Origin: Immundisolibacter sp049322795
Lineage (GTDB): Bacteria; Pseudomonadota; Gammaproteobacteria; Immundisolibacterales; Immundisolibacteraceae
Reading direction: 5' to 3'
Length of the DNA: 64,000 nucleotides
NCBI GenBank assembly: GCA_049322795.1
Contig: JBMOQH010000016.1
Location: 62,001-126,000 of the forward strand
Shown: piece by piece, positions 11,747 through 19,461 of the stretch
Numbering within the stretch: the stretch's first letter is position 1
How the letters are laid out: every line of letters begins with the position of its first letter
Translations under genes and position numbers: made by a program
Notes under the pieces: generated by a model
The model's database searches: none
The model's input: the letters and a program-made list of their open reading frames with translations, nothing else
What the model was told of the DNA's origin: nothing

Positions 11747-12412
11747 CTACATCACCTGCCGGACGGCGCCGAAGTCGGTCAGGCCGTAGCCGTCCACGAC
11801 CAGTTGCACGCCCTGGCCGTCGCTGCCGAGCAACACGCTGTCCACCCGACCGACCGCCAGCGTCGAAACCGATGCACCGGTGCCCGGATCGGCAAACACG
11901 CGGTACTGCCCGGGCGCGGCGTTGGTGCCGTCGGTGAGGCTGCCGTCCCAGGCAAAGCGCACCATGCCGGCCGGCTGCGGGCCGAGCGTGACCTGCCGCA
12001 CCAGCCGCCCGGCCGGGTCGTAGATGCTCAGCTTCAGGTCAGCCGCGGCGGCCGGCAGATTGACTGCACCCTGCAGTGGACCGCCCAGCGGCAAACGCAT
12101 CGACTCGCCGTCCAGCACCACCTCACGGCCGACCAGCTGCGCCGCCTGCGAGGCGCGGCTGGAGGTCAGGCTCTGCGACAGCGCCGCCATCTGATCCTTC
12201 AGCTCGGTCACGCCGGCGACCATGCTCAGCTGCGCCATCTGCGACACCATCTCGTTGGCTTCCATGGGCTTGCTCGGGTCCTGAAAGCGCAACTGCGTCG
12301 TCAGCAGCGTCATGAAGTCGTCCTGGTTCAGCACGGTGCGCCGCTCCTTGGGCGGCGTCAGCGTGTCGCTGCCGCGTAGACCGGCGGCGGCCAGGGTGTC
12401 GGCAGCGTTCAT
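11747..12412 (-). CDS. flgD: Flagellar hook-capping protein FlgD
   Basis: Scaffold that caps the growing hook and is absent from the finished flagellum. 221 residues. The conserved N-terminal motif LNQDDFMTLLTTQLRFQDP and KPMEANEMVSQMAQLSMVAG are diagnostic. A Tudor/FnIII-like C-terminal half follows, with YDPAGRLVRQVTLG and VRFAWDGSLTDG (FLG-like VFAWDG). The start overlaps the flgC stop by 4 bp. The following flgE starts after 34 bp. Confidence 0.95.
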   Translation of the reverse strand: MNAADTLAAAGLRGSDTLTPPKERRTVLNQDDFMTLLTTQLRFQDPSKPMEANEMVSQMAQLSMVAGVTELKDQMAALSQSLTSSRASQAAQLVGREVVLDGESMRLPLGGPLQGAVNLPAAAADLKLSIYDPAGRLVRQVTLGPQPAGMVRFAWDGSLTDGTNAAPGQYRVFADPGTGASVSTLAVGRVDSVLLGSDGQGVQLVVDGYGLTDFGAVRQVM

Positions 12413-12828
12413 GCGCCTTCTCCGAGACGAAGGGTGCGCTGGATCAGCTCCTGCACCGTGCCGAGCGCCTGCGCGGCGCTCTCGTAGGAACGCGAGGCGG
12501 AGATCATGTCCGCCATCTGCTCCACCGGCCGCACGCTGCTGTAGTAGACGTAGCCCTGCGCGTCCGCCAGCGGGTGGCCGGGCTGGTACTCGGCGCGCGG
12601 CGGCTCCTGACTCACCGACACCGACTTCACCTGCACACCGACTGCCGAGCCGTCGCGCTGCGCCTGGTCGAGCACGGCCGAGAACACCGGCACGCGGGCC
12701 CGGTAGGCGGCATCGGCGCTGCCGGCCGCCTGGTCCGCGTTGGCCAGGTTGCTCGCCACGGTGTTGAGGCGCACGGTCTGGGCGGCGAGCGCCGAGCCCA
12801 GGGTGCCGAACATCCGAAAATCACTCAT
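12409..12828 (-). CDS. flgC: Flagellar proximal rod protein FlgC
   Basis: Rod subunit. 139 residues (usual 134–150). The N-terminus MSDFRMFGTLGSALAAQ and TVRLNTVASNLANADQAAGS carry the rod-family signature. The conserved GHPLADAQGYVYYSSVRPVE segment and the helix MADMISASRSYESAAQAL close the protein. It lies 6 bp downstream of flgB and overlaps flgD by 4 bp. Confidence 0.95.
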   Translation of the reverse strand: MSDFRMFGTLGSALAAQTVRLNTVASNLANADQAAGSADAAYRARVPVFSAVLDQAQRDGSAVGVQVKSVSVSQEPPRAEYQPGHPLADAQGYVYYSSVRPVEQMADMISASRSYESAAQALGTVQELIQRTLRLGEGA

Positions 12829-12834
12829 GGCTCA

Positions 12835-13227
12835 TCACTCCCCGCGCAGTGCGGTCATCAGGCCGCGGATGCGACCGTTCAGAAACGTGAGGCTGGCGAG
12901 ATAGCGGTTCGAGTTCTCGCTGAACGCCGCCTGCTCGGTCGCCACATCCACCGTGTTGCCGTCCAGCGAGGGTTGCAGCGGCGTGCGGTACAGCGCCTGC
13001 GTGCTCTGGCCGGCATCGAGACCCCGGACGTGCTTGGCCTGCGTGGTGACCAGCGGCCCGGCCTTGCCCTGCGCGCTCGCCAGGGCCTGACCGAAATCGA
13101 TGTCGCGCGCCTTGAAGCCGGGCGTGTCGGCATTGGCCAGATTGGCGGCCAGCAGCTGCGAGCGCTCGGCGCGCAACTGCAATGCCGTGGCGTGGCTGCC
13201 GAAAGCCTGGTCGATGAGGTTTGCCAT
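12835..13227 (-). CDS. flgB: Flagellar proximal rod protein FlgB
   Basis: First rod subunit and first gene of the flgBCDEFGHIJKL operon. 130 residues from the start chosen here. MANLIDQAFGSHATALQLRA, then LLAANLANADTPGFKARDID, is the standard FlgB N-terminus; an upstream in-frame ATG at 13290 would add 21 residues with no resemblance to FlgB and was rejected. The end SNRYLASLTFLNGRIRGLMT matches the family. A sigma-54-like element about 40 bp upstream (13267–13281) could drive the operon. Confidence 0.95.
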   Translation of the reverse strand: MANLIDQAFGSHATALQLRAERSQLLAANLANADTPGFKARDIDFGQALASAQGKAGPLVTTQAKHVRGLDAGQSTQALYRTPLQPSLDGNTVDVATEQAAFSENSNRYLASLTFLNGRIRGLMTALRGE

Positions 13228-13266
13228 GCCGAACTCCGCGGCGGACTGCGTCTGGGGCGGGCTTAA

Positions 13267-13281
13267 GCACGCCGCGGGCCA
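13267..13281 (-). promoter_or_regulatory. Possible sigma-54 promoter of the flgB operon
   Basis: On the minus strand the element reads TGGCCC, five bases, then GTGC, compared with the sigma-54 consensus TGGCAC-N5-TTGC. Spacing is exact, with two mismatches. It lies about 40 bp upstream of the flgB ATG, leaving a short leader. Class II flagellar operons in polar-flagellated gammaproteobacteria are commonly sigma-54/FleQ dependent, which supports the call. It remains a motif match only. Confidence 0.4.
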
Positions 13282-13461
13282 GAACCTCAAGAATGTCTAT
13301 TTCATGCGATTTTCAGGGCATTCGAGGCACAGCTGAAGAGCCTGAACGCGGGTTTCGGCAAGCGCTTGCCGGTGGTCCGGCGACGGATTGCCGACGCGAG
13401 CGGTGACCGAAAGCCATACGAAACCGCCGCGCGCCCGCGCCGTGGCTGCACAGCGCCGGCA

Positions 13462-13476
13462 TGGCACGGCCCGTGC
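13462..13476 (+). promoter_or_regulatory. Possible sigma-54 promoter of flgA
   Basis: TGGCAC (13462–13467), five bases, then GTGC (13473–13476): one mismatch to the sigma-54 -24/-12 consensus, correct spacing, and about 95 bp upstream of the flgA start. With the element on the opposite strand at 13267 it would give divergent sigma-54 control of flgA and flgB. Confidence 0.5.
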
Positions 13477-13569
13477 GTAATGGACGACGCAGCCGGCACG
13501 AGCAGGGCAACCGACCCGCCTCGCGCCGCCCGCCGCCCCATAACGAAGGCCCCAAGGAAACTCCCCGTG

Positions 13570-14277
13570 ATGCAGCCCAAGATCCACATCCAGCGTGCAT
13601 GCGCGGCCATGGCGCTGCTGTGCGCCGCTGCCGTGGCGTCGGCCACACAGTCGGCCGACGAACTGGTGCGGGCGGCGCGCGACGCCGCGCTGACGGCGGC
13701 CCGCGAGGCGGGCGTCAATAATTCGACGGCGAGTGTCGCCCGGCCCGATCCGCGCCTGCGCCTTGCCGACTGTCCGGCGCCGCTGGAATCCCGCCTGACC
13801 GGCCAGGCGCGCCTGCCGGGCCGGGCCGTGGTCCGGGTCAGCTGCCCCGCGCCGCCGGGCTGGTCAGTGCACCTGCCAGTGCAGGTGCAGGCCCGCGGCG
13901 AGGTGCTGGTCGCCGCCCGCCCACTGCCGCGCGGGCATCGCCTGCAAGCCACTGATCTGCGCAGGCAAACGATGGAACTGGGCGCACTCGCCGGGCACTA
14001 TCTGCTAGATGATGCGGCCGCGCTCGACCAGGCACTGCGGCGCGGCGTCACCGCCGGCGAGCGCCTCACCCCGGCCCTGCTGCAGGCGCCACTGCTGGTA
14101 CGCCGGGGCGATCCGGTGACGGTGCAGGTGCAAAGCCCGAGCTTCGCCATCCGCACCAGCGGCAAGGCGATGGCGAACGGTGCCCGAGGTGACCGGATCG
14201 CGGTGGAAAATCCCGCCTCCCGCCGCGTCGTGCAGGGCACCGTGACCGGCGAAGGCAAGGTCACGGTGGAGTTTTGA
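13570..14277 (+). CDS. flgA: Flagella basal body P-ring formation chaperone FlgA
   Basis: Periplasmic chaperone needed for FlgI polymerisation into the P ring. 235 residues from the ATG at 13570. A signal peptide (MQPKIHIQRACAAMALLCAA with AVASA cleavage) is followed by the SAF domain region: RPLPRGHRLQATDLRRQTME, the conserved RRGVTAGERLTPALLQ, and the C-terminal VQVQSPSFAIRTSGKAMANG and ENPASRRVVQGTV. A longer in-frame opening from 13366 would add 68 residues lacking any FlgA feature and would bury the signal peptide, so it was rejected. It diverges from flgB, the usual arrangement. Confidence 0.93.
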   Translation: MQPKIHIQRACAAMALLCAAAVASATQSADELVRAARDAALTAAREAGVNNSTASVARPDPRLRLADCPAPLESRLTGQARLPGRAVVRVSCPAPPGWSVHLPVQVQARGEVLVAARPLPRGHRLQATDLRRQTMELGALAGHYLLDDAAALDQALRRGVTAGERLTPALLQAPLLVRRGDPVTVQVQSPSFAIRTSGKAMANGARGDRIAVENPASRRVVQGTVTGEGKVTVEF

Positions 14278-14289
14278 CGCGCGGGCCAA

Positions 14290-14436
14290 GGAAGCGCTGA
14301 TTTATGCAGCGCTTCCCCTCCGGGGCAGGACGCCCCGGCCTGGATCAATGGCGCAAACCATTGATCCAGGGAGCACATCGCGGGCGTGCACCGCAATGCC
14401 GCGAGCTGAAAAATCCCAGGGGCGGGATTTTTCAGC
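14290..14436. repeat. Cluster of three hairpins between flgA and flgM
   Basis: Three perfect inverted repeats lie in the 243-bp gap. First, GGAAGCGCT at 14290–14298 pairs with 14308–14316. Second, 14339–14351 (CCTGGATCAATGG) pairs with 14358–14370 around a 6-base loop. Third, 14405–14417 (GCTGAAAAATCCC) pairs with 14424–14436, also around a 6-base loop. The second and third share an identical 13-6-13 geometry but unrelated sequence. The GGAAGCGCTGAT end of the first also occurs in the element at 15241–15271. They may be REP-like sites, or terminators of flgA, though no strong T-run follows. Confidence 0.6.
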
Positions 14437-14443
14437 ATCTCCC

Positions 14444-14471
14444 TAAAGTTACCGCCCGAGGGGGACGATAA
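14444..14471 (+). promoter_or_regulatory. Likely sigma-28 (FliA) promoter of flgMN
   Basis: TAAAGTTA at 14444–14451 and GACGATAA at 14464–14471 are separated by 12 bases. The FliA consensus is TAAAGTTT-N11-GCCGATAA, so both boxes match with one mismatch each and the spacing is one base long. It sits about 50 bp upstream of flgM, the anti-sigma-28 gene, which is a classic FliA target. Confidence 0.6.
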
Positions 14472-14520
14472 ACGCGCATCCACCGCGTGACGAGAGCGGT
14501 CGCTGCCGAGAGCAAGAACC

Positions 14521-14820
14521 ATGGAAATCAAGCCCACATCGCAAACGCCGGACATCGCCCGCATCGACACCAGTGCCGCGCGCGCCGAGCCGCAGGCCAA
14601 GGCCCCGCCGAGCGGGACGCCGGCCAGGGGTGATGCGGTCGAGCTCACCCAGGGCGCCCGTCAGCTCAATGACCTGCAGGGCGCCGTGGCGGCCACGCCG
14701 GTCGTCAACAGCGAGCGCGTCGCCGCGCTGCGCGAGGCGATTGCCAACGGCACCTACACGATCGACCCGCAGCGCATCGCCGACGGCCTGTTGACGCAGG
14801 ACCGGGCGGCGCTGGGCTGA
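14521..14820 (+). CDS. flgM: Anti-sigma-28 factor FlgM
   Basis: Small, largely unfolded protein that binds FliA until it is exported through the finished hook, coupling late flagellar gene expression to assembly. 99 residues, normal length. The N-terminus MEIKPTSQTP is typical. The conserved C-terminal sigma-binding half contains VNSERVAALREAIANGTYTI and DPQRIADGLL, diagnostic for FlgM. A sigma-28-like promoter lies just upstream. flgN follows after 13 bp, giving the standard flgMN pair. Confidence 0.95.
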   Translation: MEIKPTSQTPDIARIDTSAARAEPQAKAPPSGTPARGDAVELTQGARQLNDLQGAVAATPVVNSERVAALREAIANGTYTIDPQRIADGLLTQDRAALG

Positions 14821-14833
14821 CGTCCGGACGACC

Positions 14834-15196
14834 ATGACCACGCCCGCCGCTCCGCACGCCGCTTCCGAGCAGGACCCGCTGACGCGGATGATCGACCTGC
14901 TGGAGCAGGAATATGCGGCGCTGCGCGCCGCCGACGGCGCGGCCGTGGCGCGCATCGCCGACGCCAAACGGCAGCTCACCGAGGCCCTCGCCGGGCTGGC
15001 CGACACGCCGCCGGCGGCCCTGCTGAGGCGCTGCCACGAGCTGAACCGTCGCAACGGCGAGCTGCTGCACTTGCAGCAAGGCATGCTCACGCGCGCCCTG
15101 CGCGTGATGTCCGGTGGCGCCGCGGATGCCACGACCTACGGCGCGCGCGGTCAGGCCCAGGCCGACGCGGCCGGCCGGCACATCGCCAGCGTTTAA
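14834..15196 (+). CDS. flgN: Flagellar export chaperone FlgN
   Basis: Cytosolic chaperone for FlgK and FlgL. 120 residues, almost wholly helical: MIDLLEQEYAALRAADGAAV, a central KRQLTEALAGLADTP, then CHELNRRNGELLHLQQGML, the pattern of FlgN proteins, and a Gly/Ala-rich tail with TYGARGQ typical of the family. It follows flgM by 13 bp. Its TAA stop (15194–15196) lies inside the left end of a 79-bp inverted-repeat element, so the last codons may have been shaped by that insertion. Confidence 0.88.
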   Translation: MTTPAAPHAASEQDPLTRMIDLLEQEYAALRAADGAAVARIADAKRQLTEALAGLADTPPAALLRRCHELNRRNGELLHLQQGMLTRALRVMSGGAADATTYGARGQAQADAAGRHIASV

Positions 15197-15271
15197 GAAC
15201 GCGCTGATTTGCCAGGCCCGCCGGGTCGGGGATCCGGACGGGAAGCGCTGAATGAATCAGCGCTTCCTTAA
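15193..15271. repeat. 79-bp inverted-repeat element between flgN and cysQ
   Basis: TTAAGAACGCGCTGATT at 15193–15209 is mirrored by AATCAGCGCTTCCTTAA at 15255–15271 (14 of 17 positions paired). An inner perfect hairpin, 15241–15251 with 15257–15267, lies within the right end. The outer TTAA at each end supplies the stop codons of both convergent genes (flgN on the plus strand, cysQ on the minus strand). The GGAAGCGCTGAT end also occurs at 14290. It looks like a small MITE- or REP-like element; convergent terminator function is also possible. Confidence 0.55.
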
Positions 15272-16080
15272 CAGGCCGTGGCGAGCGCCGCCTGCCAGGG
15301 CCGCTCGCCGGCGCCAAACGCCAGAAACGGCGCGTTCAGCAGTGATTCCTTGTTGTACGGCAGCGGTTGCAGGCCAAAATCGGTCAGCTGCCCGCCGGCC
15401 TGCTCCAGCACGCAGTGCGCCGCCGCCGTGTCCCACTCGCTGGTCGGTCCGTGGCGGGGATAGAAATCCGCCTCGCCGGCCGCCACCAGACAGATCTTGA
15501 GCGAGCTGCCGATCGACACGATCCGGTGGCCCGGCAGGGCATCGAGCAACTGCGCGAGCTCCGGACTGCCATGCGAGCGGCTGGCCACCACCCGCAGCGG
15601 TCCGCCGCGGTAGGTGGCCACGTGCAGCGCCCGGCGCGTGCCGTCGGCCGCCAGGTGAAACGCGCCGACGCCCTGCGCCGCCGCGTACACCTCGCCGCGC
15701 ACCGGCACCTGCACCACGCCCAGCACCGGCCGGCCGGCCTCGATGAGCGCGATGTTCACCGTGAACTCGCCGTTGCGTTTCACGAACTCGCGCGTGCCGT
15801 CGAGCGGGTCGACCAGCCAGTACCGCTGCCAGGCGCGGCGCTGCGCGTACGGCGCGGCGACCGACTCCTCCGACAGCACCGGCCAGTCCGGCGTCAGCGC
15901 CTGCAGGCCCGCCACGATCACGCCGTGCGCGGCCCGGTCGGCGGCGGTCAGCGGCGAGCGGTCGTCCTTGTGCTCGACCGCGAACTCACTGTCGTAGACC
16001 TCGAGGATGGCGCCGGCGGCGCGGCGGGCGATGTCGATCACGCCGGGCAGCAGCCCGGCCAGCGTTGGACCTTGCGACAT
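15268..16080 (-). CDS. cysQ: 3'(2'),5'-bisphosphate nucleotidase CysQ
   Basis: Mg-dependent phosphatase that removes the 3'-phosphate of PAP/PAPS and recycles the by-product of sulfate assimilation. 270 residues. Inositol-monophosphatase fold: SEES near residue 70, the metal-binding VDPLDGTREF, and the C-terminal EWDTAAAHCVLEQAGG followed by NKESLLNAPFLAF. The start MSQGPTLAGLLPGVIDIARR was chosen at 16080; the open frame continues upstream for 140 codons without family similarity and runs antisense to the next gene. Transcribed divergently from the DUF815 gene with a 52-bp gap. Confidence 0.93.
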   Translation of the reverse strand: MSQGPTLAGLLPGVIDIARRAAGAILEVYDSEFAVEHKDDRSPLTAADRAAHGVIVAGLQALTPDWPVLSEESVAAPYAQRRAWQRYWLVDPLDGTREFVKRNGEFTVNIALIEAGRPVLGVVQVPVRGEVYAAAQGVGAFHLAADGTRRALHVATYRGGPLRVVASRSHGSPELAQLLDALPGHRIVSIGSSLKICLVAAGEADFYPRHGPTSEWDTAAAHCVLEQAGGQLTDFGLQPLPYNKESLLNAPFLAFGAGERPWQAALATAC

Positions 16081-16132
16081 GAAGGCTTCCAGGGGAAACG
16101 GTCGAAAGGCGAGTCGGTAGAATGCCGCCGCC

Positions 16133-17011
16133 ATGAACGATGACCTTACCAGACTGATCCGACGCGCCGAGGTGCTGCTCGACCGCGTCGATACGCTGCT
16201 GCCGGCGCCACCCGCCGCCATCGACTGGCAGACCACGCTCGCCGCCCGCTGGCAGGCGCAGCCCGGCGGTCGACGGGCGTTGGTGGCGATCGGCCACCCG
16301 CAGCGGATCGAGCTCGACGACCTGCAGGGCATCGACCGCGCCCGGGCGGCGCTCGACCGCAACACGCGCCAGTTCCTGGCCGGCGCGCCAGCCAACGACG
16401 CGCTGCTGTGGGGCAGCCGCGGCACCGGCAAGTCGTCGCTGGTCAAGGCGCTGCTGACCCAGCATGCCGACGCCGGGCTGCGCCTGATCGAGGTCGACAA
16501 GGATCACCTGGTCGACCTGCCGGACATCGCCGCCGCCAGCGGCGGCCTGCCTTACCGCTTCATCGTGTTCTGCGACGACCTGTCCTTCGGCAGCGACGAG
16601 CCGGCCTACAAGGCGCTCAAGGTGGCGCTCGACGGCTCGATCAGCGGCGGGCGCGAGCATCTGCTGATCTACGCCACCTCGAACCGCCGCCACCTGCTGC
16701 CGGAGTACCAGGAAGAAAACGCCCTCACCCGCCACGTGGGCGAGGAGATCCACTTCGCCGAGGCGGTGGAGGAAAAGATCGCCCTGTCGGAACGCTTCGG
16801 CCTGTGGCTGGCCTTTCATGCCTTCGACCAGGACCGGTATCTCAGCATCACGCAGCACTGGCTGGCGCGGCTGGGCTGCCAGCAGCCGGTCGCGACCTGG
16901 CGCGAGGAGGCGCTGCGCTGGGCGCTGACGCGCGGCAGCCGCAGCGGCCGCACGGCGTACCAGTTCGCGCGCGACTACGCCGGCCGCCTGACGCTCGGAC
17001 CGGCGCCATGA
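16133..17011 (+). CDS. DUF815 family ATP-binding protein
   Basis: AAA-type ATPase of the DUF815 family, whose role is unknown. 292 residues, normal length. The Walker A motif GSRGTGKSSLVKALL lies near residue 94, and FIVFCDDLSFGSDEP near 140 carries the Walker-B-like acidic pair. The family-specific LLIYATSNRRHLLPE and HFAEAVEEKIALSERFG blocks follow. Its TGA overlaps the dapF ATG (ATGA at 17008–17011), so it is the first gene of a tightly packed set with dapF, DUF484 and xerC. Function cannot be inferred from context beyond co-expression. Confidence 0.88.
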   Translation: MNDDLTRLIRRAEVLLDRVDTLLPAPPAAIDWQTTLAARWQAQPGGRRALVAIGHPQRIELDDLQGIDRARAALDRNTRQFLAGAPANDALLWGSRGTGKSSLVKALLTQHADAGLRLIEVDKDHLVDLPDIAAASGGLPYRFIVFCDDLSFGSDEPAYKALKVALDGSISGGREHLLIYATSNRRHLLPEYQEENALTRHVGEEIHFAEAVEEKIALSERFGLWLAFHAFDQDRYLSITQHWLARLGCQQPVATWREEALRWALTRGSRSGRTAYQFARDYAGRLTLGPAP

Positions 17012-17844
17012 ATGCCGGGCTGCGCTTCACCAAGATGCACGGCCTGGGCAACGATTTCGTCGTCATCGACGGCGTGCGCCAGGCCGTCAGCCTGTCGCCG
17101 GCGACGGTGCGCGCCCTGGCCGACCGGCACTTTGGCGTCGGCTGCGATCAGCTGCTGCTGCTCGAAGCCGCCCGCCGGCCCGAGGCCGATTTCACCTACC
17201 GCATCTTCAACGCCGACGGCGGCGAGGTGGAGCACTGCGGCAACGGCGCGCGCTGCGCGGCGCGCTTCGTGCACGACCAGGGTCTGAGCGACAAGACCAC
17301 GCTCGCCTTCGACACGCTGGGCGGGCTGATCCGCCCGCGCCTGCTCGCCGACGGCCAGGTCGAGGTGGAGATGGGCGCGCCCTGCTTCGAGCCGGCGCGC
17401 ATTCCGTTCAGCGCCCCCGCCGAGGCCATCGACTACCCGCTGGACGTGGACGGGCAGACCGTCACCGTCGCCGCGCTCGCCATCGGCAACCCCCACGCCG
17501 TGCTGCGCGTGGCGGACGTGGACCACGCGCCGGTCGGCGCGCTCGGGCCGCTGATCGAGGCGCACGCGCGCTTTCCACGCCGCGTCAATGTCGGCTTTTT
17601 GCAGGTCGTGAGCCCGCGCGAGGGCCGCCTTCGCGTCTACGAACGCGGCGCCGGCGAGACGCTCGCCTGCGGCACCGGCGCCTGCGCGGCCTTCGTGGCC
17701 GGCGTGCGCTGGGGCGTGTTCGGGCCCCGGGCCCGGCTGCATCTGCCCGGCGGCGCGCTGGAACTCGCCTGGGCCGGCCCGGGCACGCCGGTGTTCATGA
17801 CCGGACCCGCCGTCACCGTTTTTGAAGGTGTACTCGCCGCATGA
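17008..17844 (+). CDS. dapF: Diaminopimelate epimerase
   Basis: Interconverts LL- and meso-diaminopimelate for lysine and peptidoglycan synthesis without a cofactor. 278 residues. N-terminal TKMHGLGNDFVVIDGV, the first catalytic cysteine in VEHCGNGARCAARF (Cys77), and the second in ETLACGTGACA are all present. The start at 17008 overlaps the upstream stop by 4 bp, and the stop overlaps the start of the DUF484 gene by 4 bp. dapF–DUF484–xerC is a conserved gammaproteobacterial operon. Confidence 0.97.
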   Translation: MNAGLRFTKMHGLGNDFVVIDGVRQAVSLSPATVRALADRHFGVGCDQLLLLEAARRPEADFTYRIFNADGGEVEHCGNGARCAARFVHDQGLSDKTTLAFDTLGGLIRPRLLADGQVEVEMGAPCFEPARIPFSAPAEAIDYPLDVDGQTVTVAALAIGNPHAVLRVADVDHAPVGALGPLIEAHARFPRRVNVGFLQVVSPREGRLRVYERGAGETLACGTGACAAFVAGVRWGVFGPRARLHLPGGALELAWAGPGTPVFMTGPAVTVFEGVLAA

Positions 17845-18500
17845 AAAAGAAATCCGCTGCCGACGCCGACCAAGTCGCCGCCTACCTGCTGCTGAACCCC
17901 GACTTCCTCGAAAGCCACCCGCAGGTGTTCGAGGCGCTCGACGTGCCGCACCCGACCGGCGGCGCGGTGTCGCTGGTGGAGCGCCAGGTGGCGGTGCTGC
18001 GCGAGCGCAACCGGGCGCTCACGGCGCGGCTCGACGCCGTCATCGAGGCTGCCCACCGGCACGACGAGCAGTACCGCAAGCTGTTCGATCTGGCCGTGGC
18101 ACTGGCCGCCTGCCGCGACCTGCCGGCCCTGCTGCACGCGCTGGCCACGCACCTGCGGCGCGACTTCGGCACCGACACGCTGCGCCTGCTCACCACCCCG
18201 CTGCCGGCCGGCGAGGCGCTGCCCTTGCTGAGAACGCTGGACCCGGGGCTGTTCGCGGCCGACATCGAACGCGGCAAACCGCGCTGCCTGCCGCCGGCGG
18301 AGCTGCCGGCGGTCCAGCCCTGGCTGGACGAGCAGACGGCCTCGGCAGCCGTCCTGCCGCTGGCCGCCGGCGCCGCGCCCGCGCTGCTGCTGCTCGGCGC
18401 GCACGACGCCGAACGCTTCAACCCGGAGCTCGGCACGCTGCTGCTGGAACGCCTGGCGCGCCTGGTGGGCGCCCACTGGCACCGCCTGCCGGGCGCGTGA
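17841..18500 (+). CDS. DUF484 family GAF-like protein
   Basis: Member of the DUF484 family, always found between dapF and xerC in gammaproteobacteria; function unknown. 219 residues. The N-terminus has VAAYLLLNPDFLESHPQVFE and VSLVERQVAVLRERNRAL, the family signature followed by a coiled coil, then a GAF-like alpha/beta domain (LPLAAGAAPALLLLGAHDAE, FNPELGTLLLERLARLVG). The start overlaps dapF (ATGA) and the stop overlaps the xerC GTG start (GTGA), so all are co-translated. Confidence 0.9.
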   Translation: MKKKSAADADQVAAYLLLNPDFLESHPQVFEALDVPHPTGGAVSLVERQVAVLRERNRALTARLDAVIEAAHRHDEQYRKLFDLAVALAACRDLPALLHALATHLRRDFGTDTLRLLTTPLPAGEALPLLRTLDPGLFAADIERGKPRCLPPAELPAVQPWLDEQTASAAVLPLAAGAAPALLLLGAHDAERFNPELGTLLLERLARLVGAHWHRLPGA

Positions 18501-19393
18501 GCACGCCGCCCGGCGTCGACGACTTCCTCGCGGCGCTGGCCGCGCAGCGCCGCGCCAGCCCGCACACCCTGAAGGCTTACCGGCGCGACCTGCTGCGCGC
18601 GGAGCGCCTGCTGCCGGCACTCGGCGTGGACCACCTGGCCAGCCTCACGCCGCCGCAGGTCCGCCGCCTGGTCGCCGCCCTGGCCCGCGAGGGGCTCGGC
18701 GGGCGCAGCATCGCGCGCCTGCTGGCGGCGCTACGCGCGTACTACCGCCACCTGCTGGACGGCCACGGCCTGCTGGCCGATCCCACCGCCGGCATCGCCG
18801 CGCCGAAAAGCCCGCGCCGCCTGCCGGCCACGCTGGATGTCGATCATCTGGCGCGGCTGCTCGATTTTGCGGCCGAGGACCCGCTGGCCCGCCGCGACCG
18901 GGCGCTGTTCGAACTGCTGTACTCGTCGGGCCTGCGCCTGGCCGAGGTGGTGGCGCTCGACCGCACGGATCTCGACCTCGCCGACGCCAGCGCGCGCGTC
19001 ACCGGCAAGGGCAACAAGACGCGCGTGGTGCCGGTCGGCCGCCGGGCGCACGCGGCGCTGGTCGACTGGCTGGCGCTGCGCCAGACGCTTCCCGGAGACG
19101 GCGCGGCGCTGTTCGTGAGCCGCCGCGGCGGGCGGCTGTCGGCGCGCGCCGTGCAGCAGCGCCTGCGCCACTGGGCGGACCGCCAGGGCATCGACCGGCG
19201 CGTGTATCCGCATTTGCTGCGTCATTCCTGCGCCAGCCACCTGCTGGAATCCTCCGGCGACCTGCGCGCCGTGCAGGAGCTGCTCGGCCACGCCAGCCTC
19301 GCCACCACGCAGGTCTACACGCACGTCGATTTCCAGTACCTGGCGCGCGTGTACGACGCCGCGCATCCGCGCGCGCGGCGCAAGGAGCGGTAA
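18497..19393 (+). CDS. xerC: Tyrosine recombinase XerC
   Basis: Works with XerD at dif to resolve chromosome dimers. 298 residues. The N-terminal SAM-like DNA-binding domain (QRRASPHTLKAYRRDL) is followed by the catalytic domain with Arg in SSGLRLAEVVAL, Lys in VTGKGNKTRVV, HLLRHSCASHLL (His and Arg), LLGHASLATTQVYTH and the nucleophilic Tyr in that last block. The GTG start at 18497 overlaps the preceding stop; the alternative in-frame opening upstream is a shadow of DUF484. XerC rather than XerD is indicated by the dapF–DUF484 context. Confidence 0.94.
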   Translation: MSTPPGVDDFLAALAAQRRASPHTLKAYRRDLLRAERLLPALGVDHLASLTPPQVRRLVAALAREGLGGRSIARLLAALRAYYRHLLDGHGLLADPTAGIAAPKSPRRLPATLDVDHLARLLDFAAEDPLARRDRALFELLYSSGLRLAEVVALDRTDLDLADASARVTGKGNKTRVVPVGRRAHAALVDWLALRQTLPGDGAALFVSRRGGRLSARAVQQRLRHWADRQGIDRRVYPHLLRHSCASHLLESSGDLRAVQELLGHASLATTQVYTHVDFQYLARVYDAAHPRARRKER

Positions 19394-19461
19394 TCAATCG
19401 GCCAGAGGCTGGCCTCCTACGTTCCGTTTGCGGTGTCTTGCACCGTGCAACCCCTGCCGGG

